This document shows, piece by piece, positions 24,382 to 33,780 of a DNA stretch of 64,000 nucleotides. Location: contig JAMPIV010012229.1 of the NCBI GenBank assembly GCA_024509875.1, positions 62,001 to 126,000 on the forward strand, written 5' to 3'. The notes beneath the pieces were generated by a model. It made no database searches. It had not been told where the DNA came from and saw only the letters and a program-made list of their open reading frames with translations. Numbering within the stretch: the stretch's first letter is position 1; every line of letters begins with the position of its first letter. The position numbers and the translations under genes are program-made. This DNA is from Oreohelix idahoensis (taxonomy: Eukaryota > Mollusca > Gastropoda > Stylommatophora > Oreohelicidae).

Positions 24382-26322
24382 TGTAGTGAAGTGAATCCGT
24401 ATGACAACACGCTCAAATTCCCCGCTCAAAAACAAACTAGCTATCGTATTTTTAACTCTATAAATAACTACAGTATTTGAAATTTTTCTGAGGGGCAATT
24501 CAAATTTACCGCCAACAATTTATCTAGTGTGTTTGAATTTTTATAAGAAACAAGTAAAACGTTACCACCCACCCCAAAAATTATCGAAGAGCATAGTACA
24601 ATCTTTAACAACCAATCAAATCGTTTTCATATTTTGTAGTGGTAAGAAAATTTTGGTTGACGCGAAATAAATGCCTATTTTGTGTTTTTGACCGAACGTA
24701 GATAATTTATTTCTTAATAACTAAAGATACTCAAAAAGAAAGGAATATCTCAAATTATAGCGCTGATATTGCTTAACATATACACATAAAGATTCCCTCA
24801 TAAACAATTTTTTATGGTAGTAGAAAATTTAATTTAGTGAGATTTTCACATCAGGGTAAGGCCCAATTTAATTACAAAAAATTACCCACATTTGAATGCA
24901 AAGGAATAACTAAAACAAAACTATATAGAACGATAGAGAAAAATTGGCCGTTTAATTATCACTTTCGATAATTAAAATCGGTCTACATATAACTGAAATA
25001 TAAAATGTTCACATTTAGTCAGATCATACAGACACGCTTAGAATCGCATAAATACTAGAATCAAAAATTAACTTTTTGACTTCTCTCTGATTGGCCGGGT
25101 GTATTGCTATAAATAGTAACAAACTTTTGTAGTTTTTCGCCATTGAAATCATAAAAAATCACACTGAGCTGACGTATACAAAAAGACTGTAGACCAAGCC
25201 TTTGCCGGTTGCACTGGTAGCGCGGGCTAAGAACCCTTTTACAGCCAGTCAGCTTGAGTGTGTGTGAACTTATTTACCTGAGGGTAAGATTGATATTTTT
25301 ATTTGCATACTTTGTTAAAGAATTGACCTGTAAAGTAAACAGGCTATGTGTGCCATATTTGTTCGAAAGTGTAACTGACGATGAGATGTGTTGGGTCACG
25401 CTGACCTACGTAGGAATGTGTGTAGAAGCAAACTTGTTCGACTTGAAAAATTGGTGTATAGTGTTTGCAAATTTACGACAGTGAGTGTTAAAAGCGATTT
25501 AATTTAGTATTTTCTTCTGGAGTGACACCCTGTTCCTAGATCATATAATAAACATCTAGGGAAAGTTAGAATGAAGTAATCAACAGGTCACATGCTGTAT
25601 TGTACTTGCCATGATTATTGTATGGAAGCCAAACATGGACGAGGTACCCAAGCCTTGATGAACCCAGAGAAAGAGTTATGGCATGAAAAATGATGATAGA
25701 CAACGGTATTCAAGGTCTTGTGCAACTTGTTAGCACAAATGCCTGACCATGGTAAGTTTTAATATTGTTAGGGGTGAATTAATTGAGGCAGATCTCTACA
25801 GGGAATGGATTGTCCTTCTATTCCAGGTTATATCACGAATTTACCTCGTGGCTGCAATTTCTTGAGAAGAAGAGCGTGTGGGAGTTGAGAGCTCCATCTA
25901 AAGACTGGAGATAGACCCCATCTTCTTAGCCAGGAGACACAGAGTTGGTGATCCTGACTACTATTCAAAGAACTAAAGCAGCAACATTCTGAAGATAAGT
26001 CCTTTGGAAAGGCAATGGCGATTCATCCAACCTCATTCACCCAATAAAACGTAACCACTGTGGGATGATGAAAGTAGTAGACCTTTCAGTGTAAGACTGG
26101 TAGCAGTATAAATATTAAGAACATTAATAGTACGTGTAGTCATTCCAGTGACCCTTTAAAAGAAATGGAACAGAGTTTCCAAATTGTTTATTTCATTATG
26201 TAAATAACCTTTCTTGATTTTGATAATTCCTGACCCAGAAGACTGAGGTTCAGGAAAATTAAATTGTACATAAACTTTCATACAGCCTTGCTTAATTAAT
26301 TTTATTAAGTTGAAGTTCTTCA
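24382..26322 (+). repeat. Family B LTR 1 (truncated at 3' end)
   Basis: Starts TGTAGTGAAGTGAATCC and matches LTR 2 and LTR 3 up to GAAGTTCT near 26322. There it joins gag sequence directly, so the last 290 bp or so are deleted. TATAAATA at 25108-25115 with an upstream ATTGG (25090-25094) marks a probable pol II promoter. It is more diverged than LTR 2 and LTR 3 are from each other. Confidence 0.9.
25108..25115 (+). promoter_or_regulatory. TATA box of family B LTR
   Basis: TATAAATA, conserved at 36166-36173 and 45103-45110 in the other two LTRs, each with ATTGG about 15-20 bp upstream. Position within the LTR fits the start of the R region, which is inferred. Confidence 0.6.
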
Positions 26323-26447
26323 ATAGGGATCAACCATAGATTTAAACCAAGTTATGATAGGCCTAGATTTGATCCTAGAGACAGAAACCCTCAGGTAAAT
26401 GAAAAGAAACCCTACAGACCAGAAGGAAAATGGTGTAAAATTTGTAA
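26323..26447 (+). pseudogene. Gag C-terminal remnant, family B copy 1
   Basis: The sequence equals 38876-39000 of copy 2 apart from a 2-bp loss. It encodes the basic RPRFDPRDRNPQVNEKKPYR region and the first cysteines of the zinc knuckle (WCKIC). Copy 1 has a Trp codon where copy 2 has TAG. It ends in GTAA (26444-26447), duplicated at 32224-32227 by the nested LTR element. Confidence 0.85.
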
Positions 26448-26754
26448 TGTGATGGGGCCGAAAAGGAGACGCCCGCCCCCTACCTGTTTCTAAGCAGATT
26501 ATTTTCGATGTGCGCGAAGCATTCTGGGTTGTGAAAAGTCTGAAGTAGAAGATATGTAATGAGGCCATAATAGAGCCTGAGAAATTAATTGTGGTGTATA
26601 GTTGTGAATCATATTTGATATTCGTGTGTTATATTAAATAGCTGTAGGTTTTATTTGTGTTTTCGCTATTCCTAAAGCGATAATCGCGTGTGATATTTAA
26701 GTAGCCAAGATTAATACGCCCAGCGCGCAGTAGTTGAGTGGTTAGGCCAGGGTT

Positions 26755-26762
26755 TATAAAAG
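26755..26762 (+). promoter_or_regulatory. TATA-like box 1 in LTR
   Basis: TATAAAAG followed by a GC-rich GGTAGCAAGCGGCG segment; identical at 30502-30509 in the 3' LTR. One of two possible start regions. Confidence 0.5.
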
Positions 26763-27226
26763 GGGTAGCAAGCGGCGAAACTGGTCTATTGTTAAGACAG
26801 CCGCCCAGTGAGAACAGACGAAGAAGACAGACAGAGCCAAGCTGTAAATGCCTTGAGCACGTGAGTTAATTTAAATTAGCGTTAGTTTTATATAATTCTG
26901 AAATTATATTCAGCACGAGTCTGTTTTAATGTTTAGTGATATAGATAGATGTGTTTCCAAAGGAAATGTCTTTTTAAGACATTATGATTTAGTCTTGAAG
27001 AAATGATAGATGAGTGAAAATAATGTTTGATAGGTTTTATTAAGCACGCAAAGCCTAAATCCAGATGTGAGAGTTTAGTATCAAGTATTCCATTCATCAG
27101 AGAAGGGCAAATTTAGTAGGAGAGTGTTTTATACATGAAACTTGACAGAAATGTTATCAGAAACTGCAATTTAGATAATATTAACTAGTTGGGAAGATGG
27201 CAACAGGGAGAGCCACGTGGTGATTG

Positions 27227-27234
27227 TATAAAAG
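27227..27234 (+). promoter_or_regulatory. TATA-like box 2 in LTR
   Basis: TATAAAAG followed by CGGCGCGAGG; identical at 30973-30980. Closer to the poly(A) signal, so it may be the main promoter, which is inferred. Confidence 0.5.
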
Positions 27235-28348
27235 CGGCGCGAGGGGTCTGCGGTAACACTCTTAGTTATCACTTAATGTTACGCAGTTTTAGATCGCGTG
27301 AATTGACACGTGGGTGGGAAGCAGATTAAGATAATTTTCCCCAGTAAAGGAAAGAAAGAGATAGTTTTCGTGTTAATGCCAGTTTTGTTAAAGTCAAGAG
27401 TAATTATTTTATTTCTTTTATGTAAAAGTAATTGAGTGTATTTCACGATAGCCTACTTATCATAATTCTACTGTATATATTTAATGGGTTACTGTGAGGT
27501 GAGAATAGTCATTTAGATTTCTGGAGAGCGCGAGGCCACTCCTTTGTTGAGACATGTGTTTCTCTGGTTGCTCCCGGCGGAGCATGGAAACACCAATGTG
27601 GCTGGTGTCTATCACAAGCCGACAAGAAGCATTTTTATGCTATTGCAGTAGTTGTTTCGGTAACGATGTGTTTCATGTGATGAGATTCCCAGTCGCACCA
27701 GTGGTCATATACGACACGCTTGTTGCCAGGCGCACCAGTCGTCACATACGACATGCTTCAGAATGCAGTAACGAATACCGATGTGGATCGGTTACGAGGT
27801 AGTAGCTTATTCTCATTACTGAGAGTATTTGTTGTACATACAGTTGAAGAATATTATTTTATGTTCATTTTATGATTATTTAATTATGGTTATGTGAGGA
27901 ATGGTTGTGAGAGCACGTGGGCTCACTTCAAGGTATATATTTCTCTTCTCCGCTCCTGAGGGAGCATGGGGCCAACAGTGTGGTTTGCCTTCATATTAAG
28001 TATTCATATGCTAGGGCAGTAGTGGTTTCGGTAGCAATCTGTGTTACACGGTGAGGTTGCCAGCCTCATGCACAACACCATACTAGTCGCATTGGACGAC
28101 ACACATGAGTGTGTGTGTGTGTGATAGTTGAGTGTGTCAGGTGGCGGCGTAGGACAGTTTGACAGGTGAGAGCGTGGTGTTTCTCATTCAGTATTATATT
28201 ATGATTTTAACTATTCTGTGCTTTGTTTGCTTCTTCAGATTAGCATCGGGCACTGTTGGGTGTTTTGTTTTGTTTTGTTTAGTTTTGTTTTGTTATGTTC
28301 GCTGGTTTATTTGTTTAATGTTTGCTTTGTCACTGAATGGGTTGTAAA

Positions 28349-28354
28349 AATAAA
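28349..28354 (+). terminator. Poly(A) signal in LTR
   Basis: AATAAA about 125 bp before the LTR end. It is repeated in the 3' LTR, where it would end the transcript. Confidence 0.5.
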
Positions 28355-28479
28355 TATAGCCCCTGCCTCTAGAATCAAGAGTTTTATTGTTGTTCGGGTC
28401 GGTGCGAGTGTAAGCAGGAGAGTGATCACACATCACAATACTATCATCATCACCATCATCTCGCCCACCCTATCACAAT

Positions 28480-28496
28480 TGGCGTTTATCGACAGG
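28480..28496 (+). other. Candidate tRNA primer binding site
   Basis: TGGCGTTTATCGACAGG begins two bases after the LTR, the position and TGG start expected of a primer site. The tRNA is not identified. Confidence 0.5.
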
Positions 28497-28574
28497 ATAA
28501 GGCAGACAGTGACACTGAGCAAACAGCAAGCGAACAAATATTGTAAACACCCAGCAGTGCAGTCGTGCAGCAAG

Positions 28575-30155
28575 ATGGCTAATGCGCATATGAAGGTACT
28601 GTACGTGGAGGAGCCAGAGATAAGGTTATTTAGTGGAGAGGGGAGTCCCACTTGGCAAGAGTTTGTGGGAGATGTGGAAGCCGCGTGGAAGGTGGCGCCT
28701 TTTTGTGCAGAAGACAAGTTAGACATGATATGGAACAACGTTACACCATGGGTATCTAGAGAATTACGGATACATGGTGGAGCCAAGGCCAGCCCTGAGA
28801 AGTTACTGGAAATTGTAAAAAAAGCCTACAGCGAGCAACCACAAGTCAGTGAGGTGAACAAGAATTTCCCTTGGGAATATGCTGTTTATGGTGAAAGTAA
28901 AAAGCCTGAGACACTGGTCCAGATAGCAAGTGCAGAAGTCAAGAAGGAGGAGGAGGCACTCAGAGCAGAATTATCCTTCCTAAAGTCCCAGATAGCACAG
29001 ATGTCAGAGTCCAGTTCGCCAGCACAAAAGGAGGTGCAGAGAAAGAGAGCACCATGCCAGCCGCGGGAACAGCCAACGCAAGACGAGGAGGTGTGTCCGC
29101 GGGAACAGCCAACGCAAGACGAGGAGGTGTGTCCGCGGGAACAGCCAACGCAAGACGAGGAGGTGTGTCCGCAGGAACCGCAACTAGCCCTTCTTGTATG
29201 TGAGAGTCAGGCTGTCGTCAAGGGAAGCTGTGAGCTGACAGCACCAATAAAAGCAGTGGCACCGACAAGGCGAAAAAGGATGTGCAAGTGGTATAGTGTC
29301 CACAGGGGATGGGGGTTCATCACGCCAGATGATGGAGGTATTGATGTATTCGTACATCAGACCAAGATCTACAGAAAGGGATTCCGGAGTCTGGCGAAGA
29401 ATGAACGAGTCGAATTTGACAGCAAACCATCGGTCCAGGGCATGGAAGCAGTCATTGTATGCGGCATTGGCGGTCAAGAGTGTAAGGGCAGCAGAAAGCG
29501 ACCCAGGGCACAGAGGAAGCCCAGAAAGATAAGATGCTACAATTGAGGAGACCTGTCAGACCACATGGCAGCCAAGTGCCCTCAAGGCCCGCTTCCGAAG
29601 AGATGTTTTCGATGCAAGTCAACTGAACATTTGATAGCCGCCTGTCCCTCAAAGAGCTCTTTCCCGAGACGTGCTACCACAACCTGGTTTTCTTCCGGGT
29701 GCAAGCCAAGAGATGACCGTGACAACTGTCACCCTAAGGGCGCCGAGAAGATTGGTAGTCGGTTAGGGGAGGAAACTCGTCCTAAGCAGAGAGGAGGGAG
29801 TGCAAGTCAAGGTTCAGAGGAGGAGACACATCAAAAGCAGATAGTGGGGAATGTTGGCCACCGTCCACGCAAAACGAGTGTCAAGCACGTCAGGAGCAAT
29901 CCCCCTACAGATTCGACAGTTGCAAGCACTGACAAGCAGATGTCACGGGCAGGCAGCGACGCGGCACCGGTGAGCGAGTCTTCAAGACCACAGCGGCTGA
30001 CAGCCCGGCAACGTACAACTGGAGACATGACGACCAAGGGTGTCTCCAGCCGAGTTGTACCGAATACAGAATCTGAGCCCAAAACATCGCCGCTGAGAAA
30101 TAATCAAACGCAGCACCAACGATCTAAGAGATTTCGACAGAAGTGCCTGAGGTAG
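28575..30155 (+). CDS. Gag-like protein fused to LIN28-like cold-shock and zinc-knuckle module, one internal TGA
   Basis: The ATG at 28575 has a good context (caagATGg) and follows the LTR by 98 bp. Residues 1-110 look gag-like (EPEIRLFSGEGSPTWQEFV, LLEIVKKAYSEQPQVSEV). Residues 120-150 form a short coiled coil, and 163-198 are a 12-residue repeat (REQPTQDEEVCP) present three times. Residues about 236-300 are a cold-shock domain: CKWYSVHRGWGFI with RNP1-like GWGFI and RNP2 VFVHQ, then GFRSL and VEF. Two zinc knuckles follow (about 321-335 and 344-357, the latter CFRCKSTEHLIAAC). Cold-shock domain plus two CCHC knuckles, with GFRSL, CYN and PKRC-type spacing, is the LIN28 architecture. A TGA (29544-29546) sits at the second Cys of knuckle 1; the same frame then runs open to TAG 30153-30155 through a basic, Ser/Thr-rich tail. 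It is probably an RNA-binding protein; the RNA target is unknown. Confidence 0.85.
29061..29168 (+). repeat. 36-bp in-frame minisatellite, three units
   Basis: Three near-identical copies of a 36-bp unit beginning CCGCGGGAACAGCCAACG, encoding PREQPTQDEEVC. A partial fourth unit (CCGCAGGAACCGCAA) follows. It links the gag-like part to the cold-shock domain. Confidence 0.95.
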
Positions 30156-30181
30156 TGATGTTGTCGGGACGACAACAAAAT

Positions 30182-30194
30182 CAGGAGGGAGATA
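30182..30194 (+). other. Polypurine tract before the 3' LTR
   Basis: CAGGAGGGAGATA directly precedes TGTGATGG of the 3' LTR, in the place where plus-strand synthesis is primed. It contains GGAG twice. Confidence 0.7.
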
Positions 30195-32223
30195 TGTGAT
30201 GGGGCCGAAAAGGAGACGCCCGCCCCCTACCTGTTTCTAGGCAGATTATTTTCGATGTGCGCGAAGCATTCTGGGTTGTGAAAAGTCTGAAGTAGAAGAT
30301 ATGTAATGAGGCCATAATAAAGCCTGAGAAATTAATTGTGGTGTATAGTTGTGAATCATATTTGATACTCGTGTGTTATATTAAATAGCTGTAGGTTTTA
30401 TTTGTGTTTTCGCTATTCCTAAAGCGATAATCGCGTGTGATATTTAAGTAGCCAAGATTAATACGCCCAGCGCGCAGTAGTTGAGTGGTTAGGCCAGGGT
30501 TTATAAAAGGGGTAGCAAGCGGCGAAACTGGTCTATTGTTGAGACAGCCGCCCAGTGAGAACAGACGAAGAAGACAGACAGAGCCAAGCTGTAAATGCCT
30601 TGAGCACGTGAGTTAATTTAAATTAGCGTTAGTTTTATATAATTCTGAAATTATATTCAGCACGAGTCTGTTTTAATGTTTAGTGATATAGATAGATGTG
30701 TTTCCAAAGGAAATGTCTTTTAAGACATTATGATTTAGTCTTGAAGAAATGATAGATGAGTGAAAATAATGTTTGATAGGTTTTATTAAGCACGCAAAGC
30801 CTAAATCCAGATGTGAGAGTTTAGTATCAAGTATTCCATTCATCAGAGAAGGGCAAATTTAGTAGGAGAGTGTTTTATACATGAAACTTGACAGAAATGT
30901 TATCAGAAACTGCAATTTAGATAATATTAACTAGTTGGGAAGATGGCAACAGGGAGAGCCACGTGGTGATTGTATAAAAGCGGCGCGAGGGGTCTGCGGT
31001 AACACTCTTAGTTATCACTTAATGTTACGCAGTTTTAGATCGCGTGAATTGACACGTGGGTGGGAAGCAGATTAAGATAATTTTCCCCAGTAAAGGAAAG
31101 AAAGAGATAGTTTTCGTGTTAATGCCAGTTTTGTTAAAGTCAAGAGTAATTATTTTATTTCTTTTATGTAAAAGTAATTGAGTGTATTTCACGATAGCCT
31201 ACTTATCATAATTCTACTGTATATATTTAATGGGTTACTGTGAGGTGAGAATAGTCATTTAGATTTCTGGAGAGCGCGAGGCCACTCCTTTGTTGAGACA
31301 TGTGTTTCTCTGGTTGCTCCCGGCGGAGCATGGAAACACCAATGTGGCTGGTGTCTATCACAAGCCGACAAGAAGCATTTTTATGCTATTGCAGTAGTTG
31401 TTTCGGTAACGATGTGTTTCATGTGATGAGATTCCCAGTCGCACCAGTGGTCATATACGACACGCTTGTTGCCAGGCGCATCAGTCGTCACATACGACAT
31501 GCTTCAGAATGCAGTAACGAATACCGATGTGGATCGGTTACGAGGTAGTACCTTATTCTCATTACTGAGAGTATTTGTTGTACATACAGTTGAAGAATAT
31601 TATTTTATGTTCATTTTATGATTATTTAATTATGGTTATGTGAGGAATGGTTGTGAGAGCACGTGGGCTCACTTCAAGGTATATATTTCTCTTCTCCGCT
31701 CCTGAGGGAGCATGGGGCCAACAGTGTGGTTTGCCTTCATATTAAGTATTCATATGCTAGGGCAGTAGTGGTTTCGGTAGCAATCTGTGTTACACGGTGA
31801 GGTTGCCAGCCTCATGCACAACACCATACTAGTCGCATTGGACGACACACATGAGTGTGTGTGTGTGTGATAGTTGAGTGTGTCAGGTGGCGGCGTAGGA
31901 CAGTTTGACAGGTGAGAGCGTGGTGTTTCTCATTCAGTATTATATTATGATTTTAACTATTCTGTGCTTTGTTTGCTTCTTCAGATTAGCATCGGGCACT
32001 GTTGGGTGTTTTGTTTTGTTTTGTTTTGTTTTGTTTTGTTATGTTCGCTGGTTTATTTGTTTAATGTTTGCTTTGTCACTGAATGGGTTGTAAAAATAAA
32101 TATAGCCCCTGCCTCTAGAATCAAGAGTTTTATTGTTGTTCGGGTCGGTGCGAGTGTAAGCAGGAGAGTGATCACACATCACAATACTATCATCATCACC
32201 ATCATCTCGCCCACCCTATCACA
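30195..32223 (+). repeat. 3' LTR of the LIN28-bearing element
   Basis: 2,029 bp, identical to 26448-28477 except for about seven substitutions and one base lost in a T run. Followed by the GTAA duplication at 32224-32227, after which the family B pol sequence continues. Confidence 0.92.
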
Positions 32224-32227
32224 GTAA

Positions 32228-33410
32228 GTTAAATAATCAGCATACAAAAGACTGTAGGAAGAGAAACCCTCCATATTTCGCTGCATGCCTTAAAACAGGA
32301 AACATGGGAAAGAAGGAACTGTCTACATGACAGCAAGGACCTCATCATCCCCCTGTATGTGAAGAAGTAGTATGTAATGGGGCCACTATCAAGTGCTTTT
32401 ATGATACTGGATTGGATTTTGACTCCGTTGTGTGTTCTAACCTAGTGCACCCAGATCAATATACCACAGAATCAGTGGAGATACAAGGGGCAACTAAGGA
32501 CGTAGCAACCATGACACTTCCCATTGCAAGAATAAATGTAAAAACTCGTTATGTGGAAGGAGTGATTAGAGCAGCAGTGATAAATGAACCAATCTACCCT
32601 CTGATATTGGGGTGTAGATATGTGTTTTTGGGAAGCCCCAAAAGACCAGTGATTATGGCAGCAGTACAGACCAGGTCACAGTCAAGGAAGAAGGAAGATA
32701 ACCCAATAAATACTCATCCAGAGGAGATGAGGAAGGCACAGGCTGAGGATAAGTCATTAAAGCCGTGCTTCAGAAAACTACCAAAAAGCCATACCCCTCC
32801 AAACAAAGGAGAATTTTATATGAAGACTAAGTTGATGTATAGGAAGGCTGGAACAGGATTAAATGGTCATGGACAAGTAGTTCTTCCATCTTCATATAGG
32901 GAAAAAGTTATGGCACAAGCACATGTTGTACCAGACGGTGGACATCAGAAGTTTGGTACTACCTGTCAACGGACATCTGTGAAATTCTATTGGCCAGGCG
33001 TAGCTGCAGACATTGCAAAATTTGTGGAGGCCTGTGACCAATGTAGCAAGGTGACATCTCCAAGTTGGGAAAATAATAATCAGGCTCTAGAAAAGCATTG
33101 TGGCAAACCTAGGCCTGAAAATAAAACTAATAAGGTAGACATCGTGAATAGGCATGCTCCTTCTCACACCCAGTCTTCCAGAAAACCAGTAACACTGGCA
33201 ACTCTGCGCATGGCACCAAAAGTAAACATGAACACAGACCAGTTTCACCCGACACACGGTAGATCGGAATTCTTGAAACTGGCTAAAATTAGCAATGAGG
33301 TTAATCGGACAAAGTTGAAACCGAAACTCAGGGATTCCCCAAGAAGAGTTGGGAGTGGGCGTTTGGTCAGTTGGCCTAATATTAAGCTCACTTCAACATA
33401 CGGCCATTAA
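32228..33410 (+). CDS. Family B copy 1: knuckle end, protease, integrase zinc domain, no integrase core
   Basis: The region first completes the gag knuckle (HTKDC), then gives the retropepsin active site FYDTG (about 32397-32411) and the C-terminal LILGCRYVFLG strand (near 32600). It then gives a linker with MRKAQAEDKSLKPC, the HHCC zinc domain (QAHVVPDGGHQKFG, FYWPGVAADI, CDQCSKV; 32910-33050) and about 120 unfamiliar residues to the stop at 33408-33410. The stretch where the integrase D,D,E core should be has no recognisable motif. Frame 32412-33410 is intact and needs upstream gag/pol translation. The protein would cut gag-pol, but could not integrate DNA without the core. Confidence 0.8.
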
Positions 33411-33422
33411 TTTAGCAGTATA

Positions 33423-33780
33423 ATGGCACAGGCAACATTGTTATTTGGCAGGCCAATTAAAGGTCCATTGGAAGCCTTATTGAGGACATGGACAGATGAG
33501 AAAGCAGAAGAGACTGTAACCTCATCATATCAGTATGTGAACGAGTTGACCTCTCGGTTAAAAACTGGCAGGAAACTAGCAAATGATAATTTGAGAAAAG
33601 CCAGAAAGAAGCATGCTGAGTATTATAACAGGAAAGCGAAGGATAGGGAGCTTGCTGTGGGGGAGAAGGTGCTTCAGCAACAAACTTTAGATAGGATGGC
33701 AGGGTCCATACACAGTTCTGGAAAAGGTATCTAGAACTAATTACAAGATAGACAAAAAGGGAAAGGAAAAAGTCTATCAT
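33423..33780 (+). pseudogene. Integrase C-terminal (GPY-like) region, family B copy 1
   Basis: Frame 33423-33731 reads LLFGRPIKGPLEALLRTW, YYNRKAKDRELAVGEKVL, the typical end of Ty3/Gypsy integrases. A 14-bp loss relative to copy 2 (near 33676) shifts the frame. A TAG (in AACTTTAGATAGG) that copy 2 shares precedes the GPY-type WQGPYTVLEKV segment, which runs into the RT frame. Confidence 0.8.

Larger units (their letters stand above)
26448..28477 (+). repeat. 5' LTR of the LIN28-bearing element
   Basis: 2,030 bp, TGTGATGGGG to CCTATCACA. It contains two TATAAAAG boxes and AATAAA at 28349-28354. Two diverged modules (about 27555-27745 and 27945-28080) contain GCGGAGCATGG/GGGAGCATGG and GTTGCC(A)GCCTCA-like sequence, which also occur in the family A LTR. 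A TGTG run (about 28108-28120) and a GTTTT run (about 28262-28291) are present. Confidence 0.92.
26448..32223 (+). mobile_element. Young non-autonomous LTR retrotransposon carrying a LIN28-like module
   Basis: A complete 5,776-bp element: 5' LTR 26448-28477, internal region 28478-30194, 3' LTR 30195-32223. It has TGTGA/TCACA ends, a candidate primer binding site at 28480, a purine tract at 30182-30194 and GTAA target duplications (26444-26447, 32224-32227). Removing it restores the family B gag knuckle sequence. By eye the LTRs differ by seven substitutions and one single-base indel over 2.03 kb. There is no protease, RT, RNase H or integrase, so movement would need enzymes in trans. The only product is the gag/LIN28-like protein at 28575-30155. 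Confidence 0.92.

Noticed and set aside
27554..27802. 82-residue frame in the LTR (also at 31300)
   Set aside because: It lies inside a non-coding LTR, is present in both LTRs by identity, and matches no known domain.
28218..28574. N-terminal extension of the LIN28-like protein into the LTR
   Set aside because: The frame is open, but the first part lies in the LTR, is hydrophobic because of a GTTTT run and is missing from a sensible start context; ATG 28575 has a better context.
28960..29148. Minus-strand frame with repeated AVPADTPPRLAL
   Set aside because: It is the antisense shadow of the 36-bp repeat.
28575..30155. Bacterial cold-shock gene contamination
   Set aside because: The cold-shock region is followed by two knuckles, fused to gag-like sequence, and enclosed by LTRs and target duplications in animal DNA.
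31964..32227. 87-residue frame at the end of the 3' LTR
   Set aside because: It is the LTR copy of the open stretch at 28218 and has no gene after it.
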